Of a stretch of 64,000 nucleotides of DNA, positions 26,995-37,676 are shown piece by piece. Location: NCBI RefSeq assembly GCF_000429485.1, contig NZ_KE386907.1, positions 381,096 to 445,095 on the forward strand, read 5' to 3'. The position numbers were made by a program, and so were the translations under genes. Positions within the stretch are counted from its first letter, which is position 1. Each line of letters begins with the position of its first letter. Origin of the DNA: Aliagarivorans marinus DSM 23064 (GTDB taxonomy: Bacteria > Pseudomonadota > Gammaproteobacteria > Enterobacterales > Celerinatantimonadaceae). The notes below the pieces were generated by a model, which saw only the letters and a list, made by a program, of their open reading frames with translations, had not been told where the DNA came from and ran no database searches.

Positions 26995-27012
26995 ACCGGT
27001 CGATTGACCGGT
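26995..27012. terminator. Bidirectional intrinsic terminator between the lipoprotein gene and pntB
   Basis: A 7-bp stem (ACCGGTC with GACCGGT, 4-base loop) is flanked by an A-run on the left and TTTTTT on the right, so it works in both directions for the two convergent genes. Confidence 0.9.
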
Positions 27013-27036
27013 TTTTTGCTTTGCCGATTGTTCTAT

Positions 27037-28533
27037 TTACGCAGCAATTGCCTTAGCAATCGCACTTACACTCTCTTTGGCATCGCCAAACAGCATTTGC
27101 GTATTCTCTTTAAAGAACAGCGGGTTTTGTACCCCAGCGTAACCAGTAGCCATAGAGCGCTTGAACACCACTACGTTGTCGGCGTTCCACACTTCAAGTA
27201 CTGGCATGCCAGCAATCGGTGAGCCCGGCTCGGTGGCGGCTGGGTTAACGGTATCGTTGGCACCGATTACCAGTACGGTACAGGTCTCAGCGAAGTCTTC
27301 GTTGATCTCGTCCATTTCCAGTACGATGTCGTACGGTACTTTGGCTTCCGCCAGCAGTACGTTCATGTGGCCCGGCAGACGACCCGCAACAGGGTGAATA
27401 CCAAAGCGCACGTTGACGCCCAGCTTACGCAGCTGATCGGTAATCTCTTGCACGGGGTACTGAGCTTGCGCTACCGCCATGCCGTATCCCGGGGTGATGA
27501 TCACGTTCTTCGAGTTCTTCAGCATCTCAGCTACCGCTTCGGCGTCGACCTCGCGATGCTCGCCTTCAACCGCTTCCGCGCTTACGCTGCCTTCATCGCT
27601 ACCAAAGCCGCCTGCAATCACCGAGATGAACGAGCGGTTCATCGCCTTACACATTACGTAGCTCAAGATAGCGCCCGATGACCCTACCAAGGCACCGATA
27701 ACGATCAGCAGGTCGTTGCCCAGCAGCAGACCAGTCGCCGCGCCCGCCCAACCCGAGTAAGAGTTCAGCATGGACACCACCACTGGCATATCTGCGCCAC
27801 CGATAGACATCACCAGGTGCACACCAAAGGCAATCGCGATAGCCGACATAAACAGCAGCGGCCAGATAGAGGCGCTGTTACCGGCAGCCACAAAGTTCAC
27901 CAGCAGTACGATAGTGGCAACCAATGCAACCAGGTTTAGCTTGTGACGGTGAGGCAGCATCAGTGCTGAGGATTTGACCTTGCCATTGAGTTTGGCCCAG
28001 GCAACTAATGAACCGACAAAGGTGACCAAGCCAATAAACACTCCGAGGAAGACCAAGGTGTTGTTGATGCCCAGCAAGATGGGGTCATAGATGCTGTGCT
28101 CGATAAAGCTGTTGTAGCCAATGAACACCGCGGCCAGACCGCCAAAGCTGTTAAGGATCGCCACCATCTCTGGCATGGCGGTCATCTCAACCTTGTTAGC
28201 CCAACGCACGCCGAGCAGGCCACCTGCCAGCATGGCCGCCAGAATGTAGCCAAGATTGGCCACATCACCCAGCAAGGTCGCGCTCAGCGCCACCAACATA
28301 CCCGCGATACCGGCGTAGATACCCTGTTGTGCGGTTTCCTGCTTTGACAGGCCCGCCAGGCTCAAGATAAACAATACCGCAGCAACGATATAGCTCGACT
28401 CAACCCACGCGCTGGCAGCTTCGACTGCGCCGCCTTGGGTTGCCAGATTTGCAGCAGCCACCTCGGCAGCATCTGCAGCTTGTTTGATTTGCTCTACCGC
28501 TTGTTGGACGGCATTGATTGATTGTTCAGACAT
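27037..28533 (-). CDS. pntB: NAD(P) transhydrogenase beta subunit PntB, N-terminally extended
   Basis: PntB carries membrane helices and the NADP(H)-binding domain III of the proton-translocating transhydrogenase. The 498 residues exceed the usual 460 or so. About 45 extra residues, helical and Ala/Gln rich ([18 protein letters not shown]), precede the normal start region [19 protein letters not shown]. No internal Met lies near the normal start, so the extension appears real. Domain III motifs are present ([41 protein letters not shown]). It lies 11 bp after pntA. Confidence 0.96.
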   Translation of the reverse strand: MSEQSINAVQQAVEQIKQAADAAEVAAANLATQGGAVEAASAWVESSYIVAAVLFILSLAGLSKQETAQQGIYAGIAGMLVALSATLLGDVANLGYILAAMLAGGLLGVRWANKVEMTAMPEMVAILNSFGGLAAVFIGYNSFIEHSIYDPILLGINNTLVFLGVFIGLVTFVGSLVAWAKLNGKVKSSALMLPHRHKLNLVALVATIVLLVNFVAAGNSASIWPLLFMSAIAIAFGVHLVMSIGGADMPVVVSMLNSYSGWAGAATGLLLGNDLLIVIGALVGSSGAILSYVMCKAMNRSFISVIAGGFGSDEGSVSAEAVEGEHREVDAEAVAEMLKNSKNVIITPGYGMAVAQAQYPVQEITDQLRKLGVNVRFGIHPVAGRLPGHMNVLLAEAKVPYDIVLEMDEINEDFAETCTVLVIGANDTVNPAATEPGSPIAGMPVLEVWNADNVVVFKRSMATGYAGVQNPLFFKENTQMLFGDAKESVSAIAKAIAA

Positions 28534-28544
28534 TTGCTCGCCTC

Positions 28545-30083
28545 CTACTTACGGAACATCTTCAGCATGCGCTGGGTTACAGCAAAACCACCGGCAATAT
28601 TGATGGTGGCAACGAAGGTGGCCAAGAAGGCCAAGATCACCACTATCACGCTCGGTGAGCCCATCTGCAGAAGCGCACCCAAGATTACAATGCCTGAGAT
28701 CGCATTAGTCACCGACATTAGCGGGGTGTGCAGCGACGCCGTCACATCCCAGATCAGGTAGTAACCAATCACACAGGCCAGTGCCAGAACCATCAAGTGG
28801 CTCATAAAGCTGGCAGGTAGGATGTTGGTCATCGCGGCATAGGCCGCCACGCCGCCAAGAGCGACAGCCGCTTTACGCCATGGCGAGGCTTTCTTCGGCT
28901 CTTCTGCTACCGGCGCTGGCTTGGCTTCAATTTTCGGCTGTGGCGCTGCGGCCACCTGAATCGGAGGCGCAGGCCAGGTGATCTCACCTTCTTTCACCAC
29001 GGTCACGCCGCGCTGTACCACATCTTCGAAGTCGATGGTGATTTCGCCATCTTTTGCTGGGCAGAGTAGCTTAAGTAGGTTAACTAGGTTGGTACCGTAG
29101 AGCTGGGAAGACTGCGCCGCCAGACGGCCGGCTAAGTCGGTGTAACCGATAATCTTCACGTCGTTGTCGCTGGTCACCAGCTGATCGGCTTCGGTCAGCT
29201 CACAGTTACCGCCGGTGGCTGCGGCCAAATCGACAACCACACTACCCGGCTTCATCGACTCAACCATCTCTTTGGTGATCAGACGCGGCGCTGGTTTGCC
29301 AGGGATCAAGGCGGTGGTAATGATGATATCCACGTCTTTCGCCTGCTCGGCAAACAGCTTCATCTCGGCTTCGATGAAAGCTTTGCTCATCACTTTGGCA
29401 TAGCCATCACCGCTGCCGCTGTCTTCTTCTTCGAAATCCAACTCGAGGAACTCAGCGCCCATGGAGTTGATCTGCTCTTTCACCTCAGGGCGGGTATCAA
29501 AGGCGCGCACAACCGCACCAAGGCTGCCCGCCGCGCCAATGGCTGCCAAACCTGCCACACCGGCGCCAATCACCAGCACCTTGGCAGGTGGCACCTTACC
29601 GGCAGCAGTGATCTGGCCGGTAAAGAAACGGCCGAACACGTTGGCAGCTTCCACAACCGCTCGGTAGCCGGCGATGTTGGCCATCGAGCTCAGCGCGTCC
29701 AGCGATTGCGCGCGCGAGATACGCGGCACTGAATCCATCGCCAAGGCATTCACCTTGCGTTCAGCCAGCTTGTTGAGGAGTTCTTCATTCTGGGCAGGCC
29801 AGATAAATGAAATCAGGGTAGACCCTGCTTTGAGTAACGCGATCTCGTCGTCGTTAGGCGCATTCACGCGCATTACCACGTCGCTGCCCCACACCGCGGC
29901 GCTGTCGGCCGAGATACTGGCACCGGCGTTTTCATAAGCACGGTCGTCGAAACTGGCCTTACTGCCAGCGCTGGCCTCAATGAGAACATCAAAGCCCAGT
30001 TTGATTAGCTGCTGAACACTCGCTGGCGTTGCCGCCACCCGCGTCTCACCGCTCACACTCTCCCTAGGGATACCAATCTGCAT
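28545..30083 (-). CDS. pntA: NAD(P) transhydrogenase alpha subunit PntA
   Basis: PntA holds the NAD(H)-binding domain I and part of the membrane domain. The 512 residues start [10 protein letters not shown] use the ATG at 30083, as the longer frame begins at TTG. Domain I shows [20 protein letters not shown] and [13 protein letters not shown] Pro/Ala-rich linker (about 385-410) leads to four hydrophobic segments at the C-terminus. With pntB it links proton flow to NADPH formation. Confidence 0.96.
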   Translation of the reverse strand: MQIGIPRESVSGETRVAATPASVQQLIKLGFDVLIEASAGSKASFDDRAYENAGASISADSAAVWGSDVVMRVNAPNDDEIALLKAGSTLISFIWPAQNEELLNKLAERKVNALAMDSVPRISRAQSLDALSSMANIAGYRAVVEAANVFGRFFTGQITAAGKVPPAKVLVIGAGVAGLAAIGAAGSLGAVVRAFDTRPEVKEQINSMGAEFLELDFEEEDSGSGDGYAKVMSKAFIEAEMKLFAEQAKDVDIIITTALIPGKPAPRLITKEMVESMKPGSVVVDLAAATGGNCELTEADQLVTSDNDVKIIGYTDLAGRLAAQSSQLYGTNLVNLLKLLCPAKDGEITIDFEDVVQRGVTVVKEGEITWPAPPIQVAAAPQPKIEAKPAPVAEEPKKASPWRKAAVALGGVAAYAAMTNILPASFMSHLMVLALACVIGYYLIWDVTASLHTPLMSVTNAISGIVILGALLQMGSPSVIVVILAFLATFVATINIAGGFAVTQRMLKMFRK

Positions 30084-30555
30084 TGCGTTTTCCAATATTG
30101 TTTTTTGTTGAACCGTTCTGTGGTCAACCGGGGCCGTCTCTTTCCCCAGTACCCTGACCTATTGCCAGACATACAGCGTCCTTGGCGACTCTCTACATAA
30201 AGGAGCCGTTGATTATTAAGCGCTGAATGACTGCGAGTTGTTACGAATTTGAGCGAGGAATGTTCTAATCATGTAGAAGCATGCCCTACCGCATTGAACA
30301 TTTATCGTACAATCAAAAATGTTTAATAGGCATTGGCAGATAATGTGCTGAATTTGCGGCTGGATGTACATAGCCATTTAGCTATTTTCTATAACAAAAA
30401 GTATTGAAAGGTTACTGGTCCAATCAGGTTTTGCCGCAAATTTAACCACTTCGCCAAGATAGTAAAAGTAATTGCTCAATAATCTGTCGTATCGGCGGCC
30501 AACCGCTGTGGCTGCCACCAGATCTACAAGGCGGCCCCTTAACATCGCGTTTACA

Positions 30556-30592
30556 GTCATCGTGAATACTGTCATCGTGAATACAGCCATCG
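30556..30592. repeat. 15-bp tandem repeat, about 2.5 copies
   Basis: GTCATCGTGAATACT at 30556-30570 is repeated at 30571-30585 with one change (last base) and begins a third time at 30586. It is short and lies at the 3' end of the decayed reading frame on the minus strand. Confidence 0.7.
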
Positions 30593-30772
30593 AGATAAAA
30601 GTGCCGCGCTGGCTTCTCGCAGGGAATAGGCTATCTCCTTAGCAACCAGTCCGCGATCAACAATCGCCGCAAAGTCTTGCCCAAAACACCCCGTTGAAGC
30701 CTGAGTTTCCAGCTCCCAAAGAGTCGATTTCCCTTGCTGAGCGGCAAAATCGATGATGCCTGCTAGGCTTTG
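30572..30772 (-). pseudogene. Possible gene remnant without start codon
   Basis: On the minus strand a 66-codon frame runs from just after an in-frame TAG to TGA. It has a protein-like composition (FAAQQGKSTLWELETQAST and CFGQDFAAIVDRGLVAKEIA), but I see no ATG, GTG or TTG in frame. It could be the tail of a decayed gene. I do not recognise the family, and chance remains possible. Confidence 0.3.
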
Positions 30773-30800
30773 CTAAGGCCTTACCTCCTTAGGGTGAAAT

Positions 30801-30968
30801 ATGGAAAGCACTAATCCTCAAGAACAGTCAAAACGCTCGGAATGGTTATCGTTTTTAATCATCTGTGTGTTTTTGTTCCCGATTCTCAGCGTCGTTTTTG
30901 TCGGCGGCTATGGCTTTATCGTATGGATGCTACAGCTGATATACGGTCCCCCCGGCCATAGCATCTAG
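30801..30968 (+). CDS. torE: TorE/NapE-family small membrane protein
   Basis: A 55-residue single-helix membrane protein: a polar N-terminus ([14 protein letters not shown]), a hydrophobic stretch and the family-typical [18 protein letters not shown] followed by LIYGPPG. TorE and NapE proteins accompany TMAO and nitrate reductase operons; their role is not well established. It lies 29 bp before torC and starts at the ATG at 30801 after AGGGTG. Confidence 0.88.
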   Translation: MESTNPQEQSKRSEWLSFLIICVFLFPILSVVFVGGYGFIVWMLQLIYGPPGHSI

Positions 30969-30997
30969 CCAACCAAGCCATATCAAGGAGAGTCACT

Positions 30998-32179
30998 ATG
31001 CTCAGCAAATTGAAAGCGCTGTGGCGCACTATGACGCGTCCGGCCAAACACATTAGCTTGGGGGTGCTGACCTTAGGCGGGTTCCTCGCTGGGGTCATCT
31101 TCTGGGGCGGCTTTAACACCGCCTTGGAGGCAAGCAATACCGAAGAGTTCTGCATCGGCTGCCATGAGATGCGTGATAACGTCTACGTGGAGCTTCAGCA
31201 AACGGTTCACTGGTCAAATCATTCAGGGGTTCGCGCAACCTGCCCCGATTGCCATGTGCCCCATAATTGGACCGATAAAATCGCCCGTAAGATGCAGGCC
31301 AGCAAGGAGCTATGGGGCACCATCTTCGGCACCATCGATACCCGCGAGAAGTTCTTGGCCAAACGCCTAGAGCTCGCCACCCATGAGTGGGATCGGCTGT
31401 CGGCCAACGGCTCGCTCGAGTGTAAGAACTGCCATGAGTACGCCAGTATGGACTGGGATGCTATGTCGGAGGTGGCCCGCACTCAGATGGAGCAAGCCGC
31501 TGAGCGCGACCAAAGCTGTATCGACTGCCACAAAGGCATCGCCCACGAGTTGCCAGAGAGTATGGCAGCCGCATCCGGCGCATTGGCGGGGCTGCAGCGC
31601 CAGGCAACCAGCCGCTTTAACCCGGGGCAACAATACTTCAGCATCCGCCAACTGCCACTGTTCACTGACAGCGCACTTAGCCAAGAGGCGGGCATCCTTA
31701 ACTCGGGCAGTGTCATTACTGTAGTGGCCCAACAAGGCGATGCGCTACAGGTCGAAATCGACGGTTGGCGCAAAACCAAAGGCTTCGGCCGGGTGATCAA
31801 CGAAGAGTTTGGTCAGAACATTCGCGAGGTCACTTTGGAGAAAGAGGTTGCCACCGACGACAGCATGATCCAAGGCTTCGAGGTACAAGAAGATCCGCTA
31901 ACCGGTCTGCCATGGCAACGGGTCAGCTTCCAGCTATGGATGGGTAAAGACGATTTGGTTGATGACCGCGAAATCCTCTGGCAGGAAGCCAGCGAGCTGT
32001 ATGTGAAAAACTGCAGCACCTGTCACTCGCAGCCAGAAGAAGCCCACTTCGACACCAACACTTGGCCGGGTATGTGGGCGGGTATGTTGTCGTTCGTCAA
32101 TCTCGATGGCGATACCCAAGAGCTGGTACTCAAGTACCTACAAAAACACTCTTCCGATTACTCAGACGGTCACCACTAG
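30998..32179 (+). CDS. torC: Pentahaem c-type cytochrome TorC
   Basis: TorC takes electrons from the menaquinol pool to periplasmic TorA. The 393 residues have an N-terminal membrane anchor (about 20-42) and four CxxCH haem sites in the NirT-like domain (CIGCH, CPDCH, CKNCH, CIDCH). A C-terminal extension holds the fifth (CSTCH), as in known TorC proteins. The haems depend on the Ccm system, whose genes are at 48425-55468. The gene lies between torE and torA. Confidence 0.96.
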   Translation: MLSKLKALWRTMTRPAKHISLGVLTLGGFLAGVIFWGGFNTALEASNTEEFCIGCHEMRDNVYVELQQTVHWSNHSGVRATCPDCHVPHNWTDKIARKMQASKELWGTIFGTIDTREKFLAKRLELATHEWDRLSANGSLECKNCHEYASMDWDAMSEVARTQMEQAAERDQSCIDCHKGIAHELPESMAAASGALAGLQRQATSRFNPGQQYFSIRQLPLFTDSALSQEAGILNSGSVITVVAQQGDALQVEIDGWRKTKGFGRVINEEFGQNIREVTLEKEVATDDSMIQGFEVQEDPLTGLPWQRVSFQLWMGKDDLVDDREILWQEASELYVKNCSTCHSQPEEAHFDTNTWPGMWAGMLSFVNLDGDTQELVLKYLQKHSSDYSDGHH

Positions 32180-32189
32180 GGAGCACACT

Positions 32190-34655
32190 ATGGCACTTTC
32201 ACGACGTAGTTTTCTCAAAGGGATTCTGGGTAGCGGCGGGGCCGCCATGGTGGGCCCCAGCCTGTTAGCACCACTTAGCGCCAAAGCGGCTGAAGAGACC
32301 TGGAAGATTAGCGGCTCGCACTGGGGCGCTTTTCGCGCGCGCATCGCTGGCGGCACAGTGGTAGAGCTCAAGCCCTACGAATTTGACCAGACCCCCACCG
32401 AGATGCTCGAAGGCATCAAGGGGATTATCTATAGCTCATCGCGGATCCGCTATCCCATGGTGCGCTATGAATGGTACAAGAACCGCGGCAAGGCCAACCC
32501 AAGCACACGTGGCGACAACCGCTTTATTCGGGTCACTTGGGACCAAGCTCTGGACCTGTTCTATCAAGAGCTAGAGCGCGTGCAAACCACTTATGGACCG
32601 TGGGCCCTGCACGCCGGCCAAACAGGCTGGCGCCAAACCGGACAAATGCACAGCTGCAATAACCATATGCAGCGCGCGGTAGGCATGCACGGCAACTACA
32701 TCCGCAAGGTGGGCGATTATTCCACCGGCGCCGGGCAGACCATTATGCCCTACGTGACCGGCTCTACTGAGGTCTATGCCCAAGGCACCTCGTGGCCACT
32801 CATTCTAGAAAACAGCAAAGTCATCGTCCTTTGGGCCACCGATCTTGCGAAAAACCTGCAAGTGGGCTGGAACTGCGAGACCCACGAAAGCTTCGATTAC
32901 CTCAAGCAACTGCAGGCCAAAGTGGCCGATGGCAATATCCGGGTTATCTCCATCGATCCGGTAAAATCCAAGACCCAGCACCTACTTAACTGCGAGCAGC
33001 AATACGTTCATCCACAGACCGATGTAGCCATGATGCTGGCGATGGCGCATACCCTCTATAGCGAAGAACTGCACGACCAAGATTTCCTCGACACCTACAC
33101 CCTCGGTTTTGAGGATTTCATTCCCTATGTGATGGGCGAAGGAGAAGATAAGATCGCCAAAACCCCCGAATGGGCGGCCCAGATCTGTGGGGTTGATGCA
33201 GAGCGCATCAAAGAGCTGGCGCGACTAATGGCAGCGGAGCGCACCCAGTTGATTTTTGGTTGGGGGCTACAACGCCAGCAACACGGCGAACAGCCCTACT
33301 GGATGGGAGCAATCCTTGCTGCGATGCTCGGTCAGATTGGACTGCCCGGTGGCGGTGTAAGCTACGCCCACCACTACAGCTCAATTGGTGTGCCGGCTTC
33401 TGGCGCCAGTGCACCGGGGGCGTTTCCGCTTAATCCCGATCGGCCCGAAGACCGAGTCCATCAAAACAGCGATTACCAGGGCTACAGCTCGACCATTCCA
33501 GTCGCTCGCTGGGTGGATGCGATCCTCGAGCCGGGTAAAAAGATTCAATACAACGGCACAACCTCTACCCTGCCCGACATCAAGATGATGGTGTTCTCAG
33601 GGAATAACCCCTGGCACCATCATCAAGATCGTAACCGCATGAAGCGAGCCTTCGAGAAGCTCGAAACGGTGGTTGCCATCGACTTTGCCTGGACGGCCAC
33701 CTGCCGCCATGCTGATATTGTGCTTCCCGCATGTACTCAGTTCGAGCGCAACGATATCGACGTGTACGGCTCTTACTGCGTACGAGGCGTGATAGCCATG
33801 CAAAAGCTGGTTGATCCGCTTTATCAAAGCCGCACCGACTTCGAGATAATGACCGAGCTATGTCGCCGCTTTGACAAACACAAGCAGTACACCCGGGGCA
33901 TGGATGAGATGGAATGGGTAGCGTCGCTCTACCAAGAGTGCAGGGAAGCCAACAAAGACCGCTATGTGATGCCGGAGTTTAAGCAGTTCTGGCAAGATGG
34001 CATCGTATTGTTCGATGGTATGAACAACTACGTACACCATGCCGCGTTTCGCGAAGACCCTGAGATTAACCCGCTGGGCACCCCGTCTGGTTTTATCGAG
34101 ATCTTCAGCCGCAAGATTGCCAGCTTCGGCTACGACGACTGCAAGGGTCACCCCACTTGGATGGAGAAAGCCGAGCGCTCCCACGGCGGCCCGGGCTCAG
34201 ACAAGCATCCCCTGTGGCTGCAGTCCTGCCACCCCGACTACCGCCTCCACTCACAGATGTGCGAGTCCAAGCCGATGCGTGAGCGCTATGCCGTGCAAGG
34301 GCGCGAGCCGATTTATATGAGCCCTCAAGATGCCAAGCAATACGGCATCAGTGATGGCGACTTGGTGCGGGTGTTCAATGACCGGGGGCAACTACTAGCC
34401 GGAGCAGTGGTTAGCGACAACTACCCACAAGGCGTCGTGCGCATCCATGAAGGGGCTTGGTATGGGCCGGAGGATGAGAAGATGGGCGCGCTAGACACCT
34501 ATGGCGACCCCAATACCGTGACGCTCGACCTTGGTAGCTCCAAGCTGGCGCAGGCAACCTCGGCCAACACCTGCCTAGTCAGCATAGAGAAGTTCCAGGG
34601 CACTGCGCCTGAGGTGACCGCCTTCGGTGGGCCGAGTGAAGTAGCCCCGACTTAA
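32190..34655 (+). CDS. torA: Trimethylamine-N-oxide reductase TorA
   Basis: TorA reduces TMAO to trimethylamine in the periplasm with a bis-MGD molybdenum cofactor. The 821 residues begin with a twin-arginine signal (SRRSFLKG, cleavage after AKAA). The GDYSTGAGQ segment contains the likely serine ligand of molybdenum; [19 protein letters not shown] and the C-terminal cofactor region match TorA closely. I start at the ATG at 32190; an upstream frame overlaps torC. It lies 10 bp after torC. Confidence 0.97.
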   Translation: MALSRRSFLKGILGSGGAAMVGPSLLAPLSAKAAEETWKISGSHWGAFRARIAGGTVVELKPYEFDQTPTEMLEGIKGIIYSSSRIRYPMVRYEWYKNRGKANPSTRGDNRFIRVTWDQALDLFYQELERVQTTYGPWALHAGQTGWRQTGQMHSCNNHMQRAVGMHGNYIRKVGDYSTGAGQTIMPYVTGSTEVYAQGTSWPLILENSKVIVLWATDLAKNLQVGWNCETHESFDYLKQLQAKVADGNIRVISIDPVKSKTQHLLNCEQQYVHPQTDVAMMLAMAHTLYSEELHDQDFLDTYTLGFEDFIPYVMGEGEDKIAKTPEWAAQICGVDAERIKELARLMAAERTQLIFGWGLQRQQHGEQPYWMGAILAAMLGQIGLPGGGVSYAHHYSSIGVPASGASAPGAFPLNPDRPEDRVHQNSDYQGYSSTIPVARWVDAILEPGKKIQYNGTTSTLPDIKMMVFSGNNPWHHHQDRNRMKRAFEKLETVVAIDFAWTATCRHADIVLPACTQFERNDIDVYGSYCVRGVIAMQKLVDPLYQSRTDFEIMTELCRRFDKHKQYTRGMDEMEWVASLYQECREANKDRYVMPEFKQFWQDGIVLFDGMNNYVHHAAFREDPEINPLGTPSGFIEIFSRKIASFGYDDCKGHPTWMEKAERSHGGPGSDKHPLWLQSCHPDYRLHSQMCESKPMRERYAVQGREPIYMSPQDAKQYGISDGDLVRVFNDRGQLLAGAVVSDNYPQGVVRIHEGAWYGPEDEKMGALDTYGDPNTVTLDLGSSKLAQATSANTCLVSIEKFQGTAPEVTAFGGPSEVAPT

Positions 34656-34690
34656 GCAAACAATGGTCCTAAATAACGATGGCCCTATAA

Positions 34691-35332
34691 ATGGAAAATA
34701 AGTTAGAGCAACAAGCGATAAAGCAAGCCATGGAAGGACGCGCCAGTTTGTATTGGTGGTTCTCATCACTGCTGATCCGGGAGCTAACTAGCGAGCAGCT
34801 ACAGGCTCTTTGTTCTGAGCAGGGGAGCTCGCTACTCAGTCAACTGGCCACCGAACCGACTCTTCGCCCGGCTTGCGAGAAGGTAAGCAATGAGCTGGCA
34901 AAACTAAGGGTAATGCAAGACCCGCAGTTAGAGTTGGCAGCTGACTACGCAACAACCCTGCTCGGCGACCATCGCAGCTCCGCCCCACCCTATGCGAGCT
35001 TATATGCCAATGACAGCGCATTGATGTACCAAGAGCCTCACCAACAGATGCTCGAAGCGCTTAGCCAATGGCAGCTCGGTATCACCCTTGAGTCAAACGA
35101 GCCCGCCGATCACTTCGCCATAGTGTTGGATCTTATGGGCAACCTCGCCATCAAGAGCCTGGAAAGTCGCCAAGCGCTTACTGCCCAAGTGGATTTGGTG
35201 AACTCGCTGTTGCTCCCTGCGCTCAAGCCTTGGTCTGACGCCTGTCAAAGACACACTGGCCTTTACGCCGCACTCTCGTTGTTACTGTATGAGTTCGTCA
35301 AACTCGATCTCAGTTTGCTTCAAGAAGAGTAA
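34691..35332 (+). CDS. torD: TorA-specific chaperone TorD
   Basis: TorD is a cytosolic chaperone that binds the TorA signal peptide and helps cofactor insertion before Tat export. The 213-residue all-helical protein shows TorD-family features: RASLYWWFSSLLIRELT near the start, YASLYANDSALMY, and DHFAIVLDLMGNLA. It lies 35 bp after torA and is followed by a terminator. Confidence 0.95.
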   Translation: MENKLEQQAIKQAMEGRASLYWWFSSLLIRELTSEQLQALCSEQGSSLLSQLATEPTLRPACEKVSNELAKLRVMQDPQLELAADYATTLLGDHRSSAPPYASLYANDSALMYQEPHQQMLEALSQWQLGITLESNEPADHFAIVLDLMGNLAIKSLESRQALTAQVDLVNSLLLPALKPWSDACQRHTGLYAALSLLLYEFVKLDLSLLQEE

Positions 35333-35341
35333 CCCACAAAA

Positions 35342-35364
35342 AAGCCCAGCATATCGCTGGGCTT
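35342..35364. terminator. Intrinsic terminator after torD
   Basis: A 9-bp stem (AAGCCCAGC with GCTGGGCTT, 5-base loop) followed by TGCTTTTG on the plus strand; an A-run on the left side allows use from the minus strand too, for the small gene at 35386. Confidence 0.82.
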
Positions 35365-35385
35365 GCTTTTGCTTGGCTGACACGC

Positions 35386-35565
35386 TTACGCCATCAGATC
35401 AACGTTCTGACCTAGTGAAAGGTTAGAAGAAGGCTTGGGTGCCTGAGGCTCAGTCGCTGCAATCAGCTCCTGTGCTGCGGCGCCTTCTTGTTGCTGACGG
35501 CCTTGTGCCATTTGCAGTGACTTAACTTCTAGCGCTTGCGCTACGGATGAACCGCCTACTTGCAT
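35386..35565 (-). CDS. Small YjfB-like putative motility protein
   Basis: A 59-residue protein starting at the ATG at 35565, with GGAG 5 bp upstream. The pattern VGGSSVAQALEVKSLQMAQG, a Gln/Ala-rich middle and the C-terminal GQNVDLMA resemble the YjfB-type putative motility family, found in flagellated bacteria and of unknown function. The likeness is by eye only. It is convergent with torD. Confidence 0.55.
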   Translation of the reverse strand: MQVGGSSVAQALEVKSLQMAQGRQQQEGAAAQELIAATEPQAPKPSSNLSLGQNVDLMA

Positions 35566-35794
35566 GATGTCTCCAATCAATCAAATGCATGTTACCCAAA
35601 GTGCCAACTAAAGTGTGAACACTTGGGTAGCCTGTTATCGGCTGGCAACGGTCAAGCTTTAGTCTAGTTTGCAAATAGTTCTCGTGACTGAGCTGTTTTT
35701 CTCTAAAGAAATAAAAATGACATGAACTAATTAGATACTAAACACTCAAACAGTTGTTACACGATGTACATCTTTGCAACACCGGAAGACCTAA

Positions 35795-36049
35795 ATGCCG
35801 CAACAACTTAGAAGAAACCCACAAATGCTCACCCTCTCAGGGAAGAACAATCTGCAAGAACACCGCAACCCGATACTGATGAGCTTTTTTCTCGGTGTGT
35901 TGCTGGTTGCCGCAAGTGTGGGGGTTGATGATCTACGCTGGCATCCACTAATGGAGGTAGCATTAGGCGCTATGCTGCTAGTGCTGGGTGGGATTCTGTT
36001 GCGAGGCGCCTACTCCCTGTTGCGCCTGTTACTGATTCTGTTCCGCTAG
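35795..36049 (+). CDS. Small membrane protein of unknown function
   Basis: An 84-residue frame with GGAAG about 7 bp before the ATG. It has a polar N-terminus of about 25 residues and then two hydrophobic stretches ([17 protein letters not shown] and [15 protein letters not shown]) ending in [10 protein letters not shown]. Not recognised. Its stop codon overlaps that of the convergent ppiC gene. The signal for a real gene is the hydrophobic pattern and ribosome-binding site. Confidence 0.5.
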   Translation: MPQQLRRNPQMLTLSGKNNLQEHRNPILMSFFLGVLLVAASVGVDDLRWHPLMEVALGAMLLVLGGILLRGAYSLLRLLLILFR

Positions 36050-36327
36050 TTAAGGTAGAGCACTTTAATCAAGTGGAAACCAAACTGGGTTTTCACCGGC
36101 CCTACCACGGTAAGCTCTTTTGCTGAAAATACCGCCTTATCAAACGCAGGCACCATCTGCCCACGGCGAAACTCACCGAGATCCCCGCCCTTCTTTTTAG
36201 ACGGACAGGTAGAGTGACGCTTGGCCATCTCCTGAAAAGATGCCCCCTTGTCGATTTTCTTCTTAATCGCCAGACACTCTTCACGAGTTTTTACCAGAAT
36301 GTGCAATGCTGCAGCGCGGTTTGCCAT
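36046..36327 (-). CDS. ppiC: Peptidyl-prolyl cis-trans isomerase PpiC (parvulin)
   Basis: A 93-residue cytosolic parvulin, the same length as E. coli PpiC. The whole protein is one rotamase domain: [44 protein letters not shown] and FGFHLIKVL. It isomerises peptidyl-proline bonds. It is a single gene with convergent neighbour at 35795. Confidence 0.97.
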   Translation of the reverse strand: MANRAAALHILVKTREECLAIKKKIDKGASFQEMAKRHSTCPSKKKGGDLGEFRRGQMVPAFDKAVFSAKELTVVGPVKTQFGFHLIKVLYLN

Positions 36328-36421
36328 GTTGCCACCTATAGAGAATCAAAAGCGCGATGCTAGCGTTGTGTAAGCAGCTGCGCAAGTTATAAACCAATGA
36401 GCCACTACTACCGTGTAGTAA

Positions 36422-37492
36422 CTAGCCCTTTAGCTTACTACCGCCCAAGCGTTGCAGCAAATAGCTATCGGAAAGCAAGGGAGCCCACCAATCTTCATTA
36501 TCTAAGTACCAACTCACCGTTTGCGCCAAACCTGTTGCGAAGTCATGTTTCGGTGCCCAAGCAAGCTCGCTGGAGATCTTGCTTGCATCAATCGCATAAC
36601 GTCGGTCATGGCCTGGCCTGTCTTCAACTAAGCTAATCTGCTGGCGATAGTCTTGCTTGTCCTCTCCGTTCAGTACGAGCTGCTGCAGCACATCACAGAT
36701 AGATTCGACAACAGTTAGGTTTGACACTTCATTTAGCCCACCCACATTGTAGCTCTCGCCCACCCGCCCGCGAGTTAAGATTTGGTATAACGCATCAGCG
36801 TGGTCTTCAACATGTAGCCAATCGCGGATCTGCTGACCATCACCATACACCGGCAACGCTTGACCCGACAAGGCTTTGAGGATGATGAGGGGGATTAGCT
36901 TTTCAGGAAACTGATACGGCCCATAGTTGTTTGAACAGTTGCTGAGTACCACCGGGAGACCATAGGTACGATGCCAAGCTCTCACCAAGTGATCACTTGA
37001 GGCCTTAGAGGCAGAGTATGGGCTACTCGGCGCGTAGGGGGTTGCCTCACTAAAGCCCGGCGCATCACTGGCCAAATCACCAAACACTTCATCGGTGGAT
37101 ACATGATGGAAGCGAAACGCTGTTCTTGCATCTGATGAGAGAGAAAGCCAGTACGTCCGGCAGGCCTCGAGCAAACTATAAGTCCCCATAATGTTGGTCT
37201 GCATAAATGCAGCAGGGCCATCAATCGAGCGGTCCACATGGGTCTCTGCCGCTAGATTAATCACCTTGTCGATGTTATGCGTTGTGAGCAAACTAGAGAC
37301 CAACTGTTCATCCGCTATATCGCCTTGAGCGAACTGATAACGAGAAGAGCCGCTAACGCATTGCAGCGAGCTAAGGTTACCCGCATAGGTCAGCTTATCA
37401 AGGTTAATAACGCTGTGGGGAGTACTGCTTATGACGTGGCGGATAAATGCGGAGCCAATAAACCCGGCTCCTCCGGTGACCAAAATGTTCAT
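36422..37492 (-). CDS. rfbB: dTDP-glucose 4,6-dehydratase
   Basis: It converts dTDP-glucose to the 4-keto-6-deoxy sugar for surface polysaccharides. The 356-residue short-chain dehydrogenase has the NAD motif [19 protein letters not shown] with the catalytic Asp-Glu pair, and [11 protein letters not shown] for Yxxx[19 protein letters not shown] is typical of RfbB. I start at the ATG at 37492; an ATG three codons earlier is possible. No rfbA, C or D gene is beside it. Confidence 0.95.
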   Translation of the reverse strand: MNILVTGGAGFIGSAFIRHVISSTPHSVINLDKLTYAGNLSSLQCVSGSSRYQFAQGDIADEQLVSSLLTTHNIDKVINLAAETHVDRSIDGPAAFMQTNIMGTYSLLEACRTYWLSLSSDARTAFRFHHVSTDEVFGDLASDAPGFSEATPYAPSSPYSASKASSDHLVRAWHRTYGLPVVLSNCSNNYGPYQFPEKLIPLIILKALSGQALPVYGDGQQIRDWLHVEDHADALYQILTRGRVGESYNVGGLNEVSNLTVVESICDVLQQLVLNGEDKQDYRQQISLVEDRPGHDRRYAIDASKISSELAWAPKHDFATGLAQTVSWYLDNEDWWAPLLSDSYLLQRLGGSKLKG

Positions 37493-37676
37493 GCTTTCCA
37501 TAACCCCTGCCGCTTTTGCTTGAAACGCTGGGGACTAAACGACAATACTGTCATTCTAAGCAATCTATGTGTCCAGGGATACATGCCAAAACAGTGACGA
37601 TACAGCAAAGCGAAATCTATGGACTTTGGTGAGAGATAGCACTCCTCATCATCAAGGAGTGCACCCATGGATGCGC

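Larger units (their letters stand above)
30084..30800. other. 717-bp gene-poor spacer between pntA and torE
   Basis: This spacer lies between divergent units. The pntA-proximal half is A+T rich and should contain the pntAB promoter, which I could not pin down. The torE-proximal half holds a 15-bp tandem repeat and a start-less open frame. I looked for TorR-type repeats (CTGTTCATAT) before torE and saw none. Confidence 0.6.

Noticed and set aside
30378-30590. A 70-codon minus-strand frame before torE
   Set aside because: Its start is made of the 15-bp tandem repeat (MTVFTMTV), with no ribosome-binding site and no recognisable protein pattern.
32190-34655. TorA as a DMSO or biotin sulfoxide reductase
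   Set aside because: The pentahaem TorC, TorE and TorD neighbours and the close match along the whole length to TMAO reductases favour TorA.
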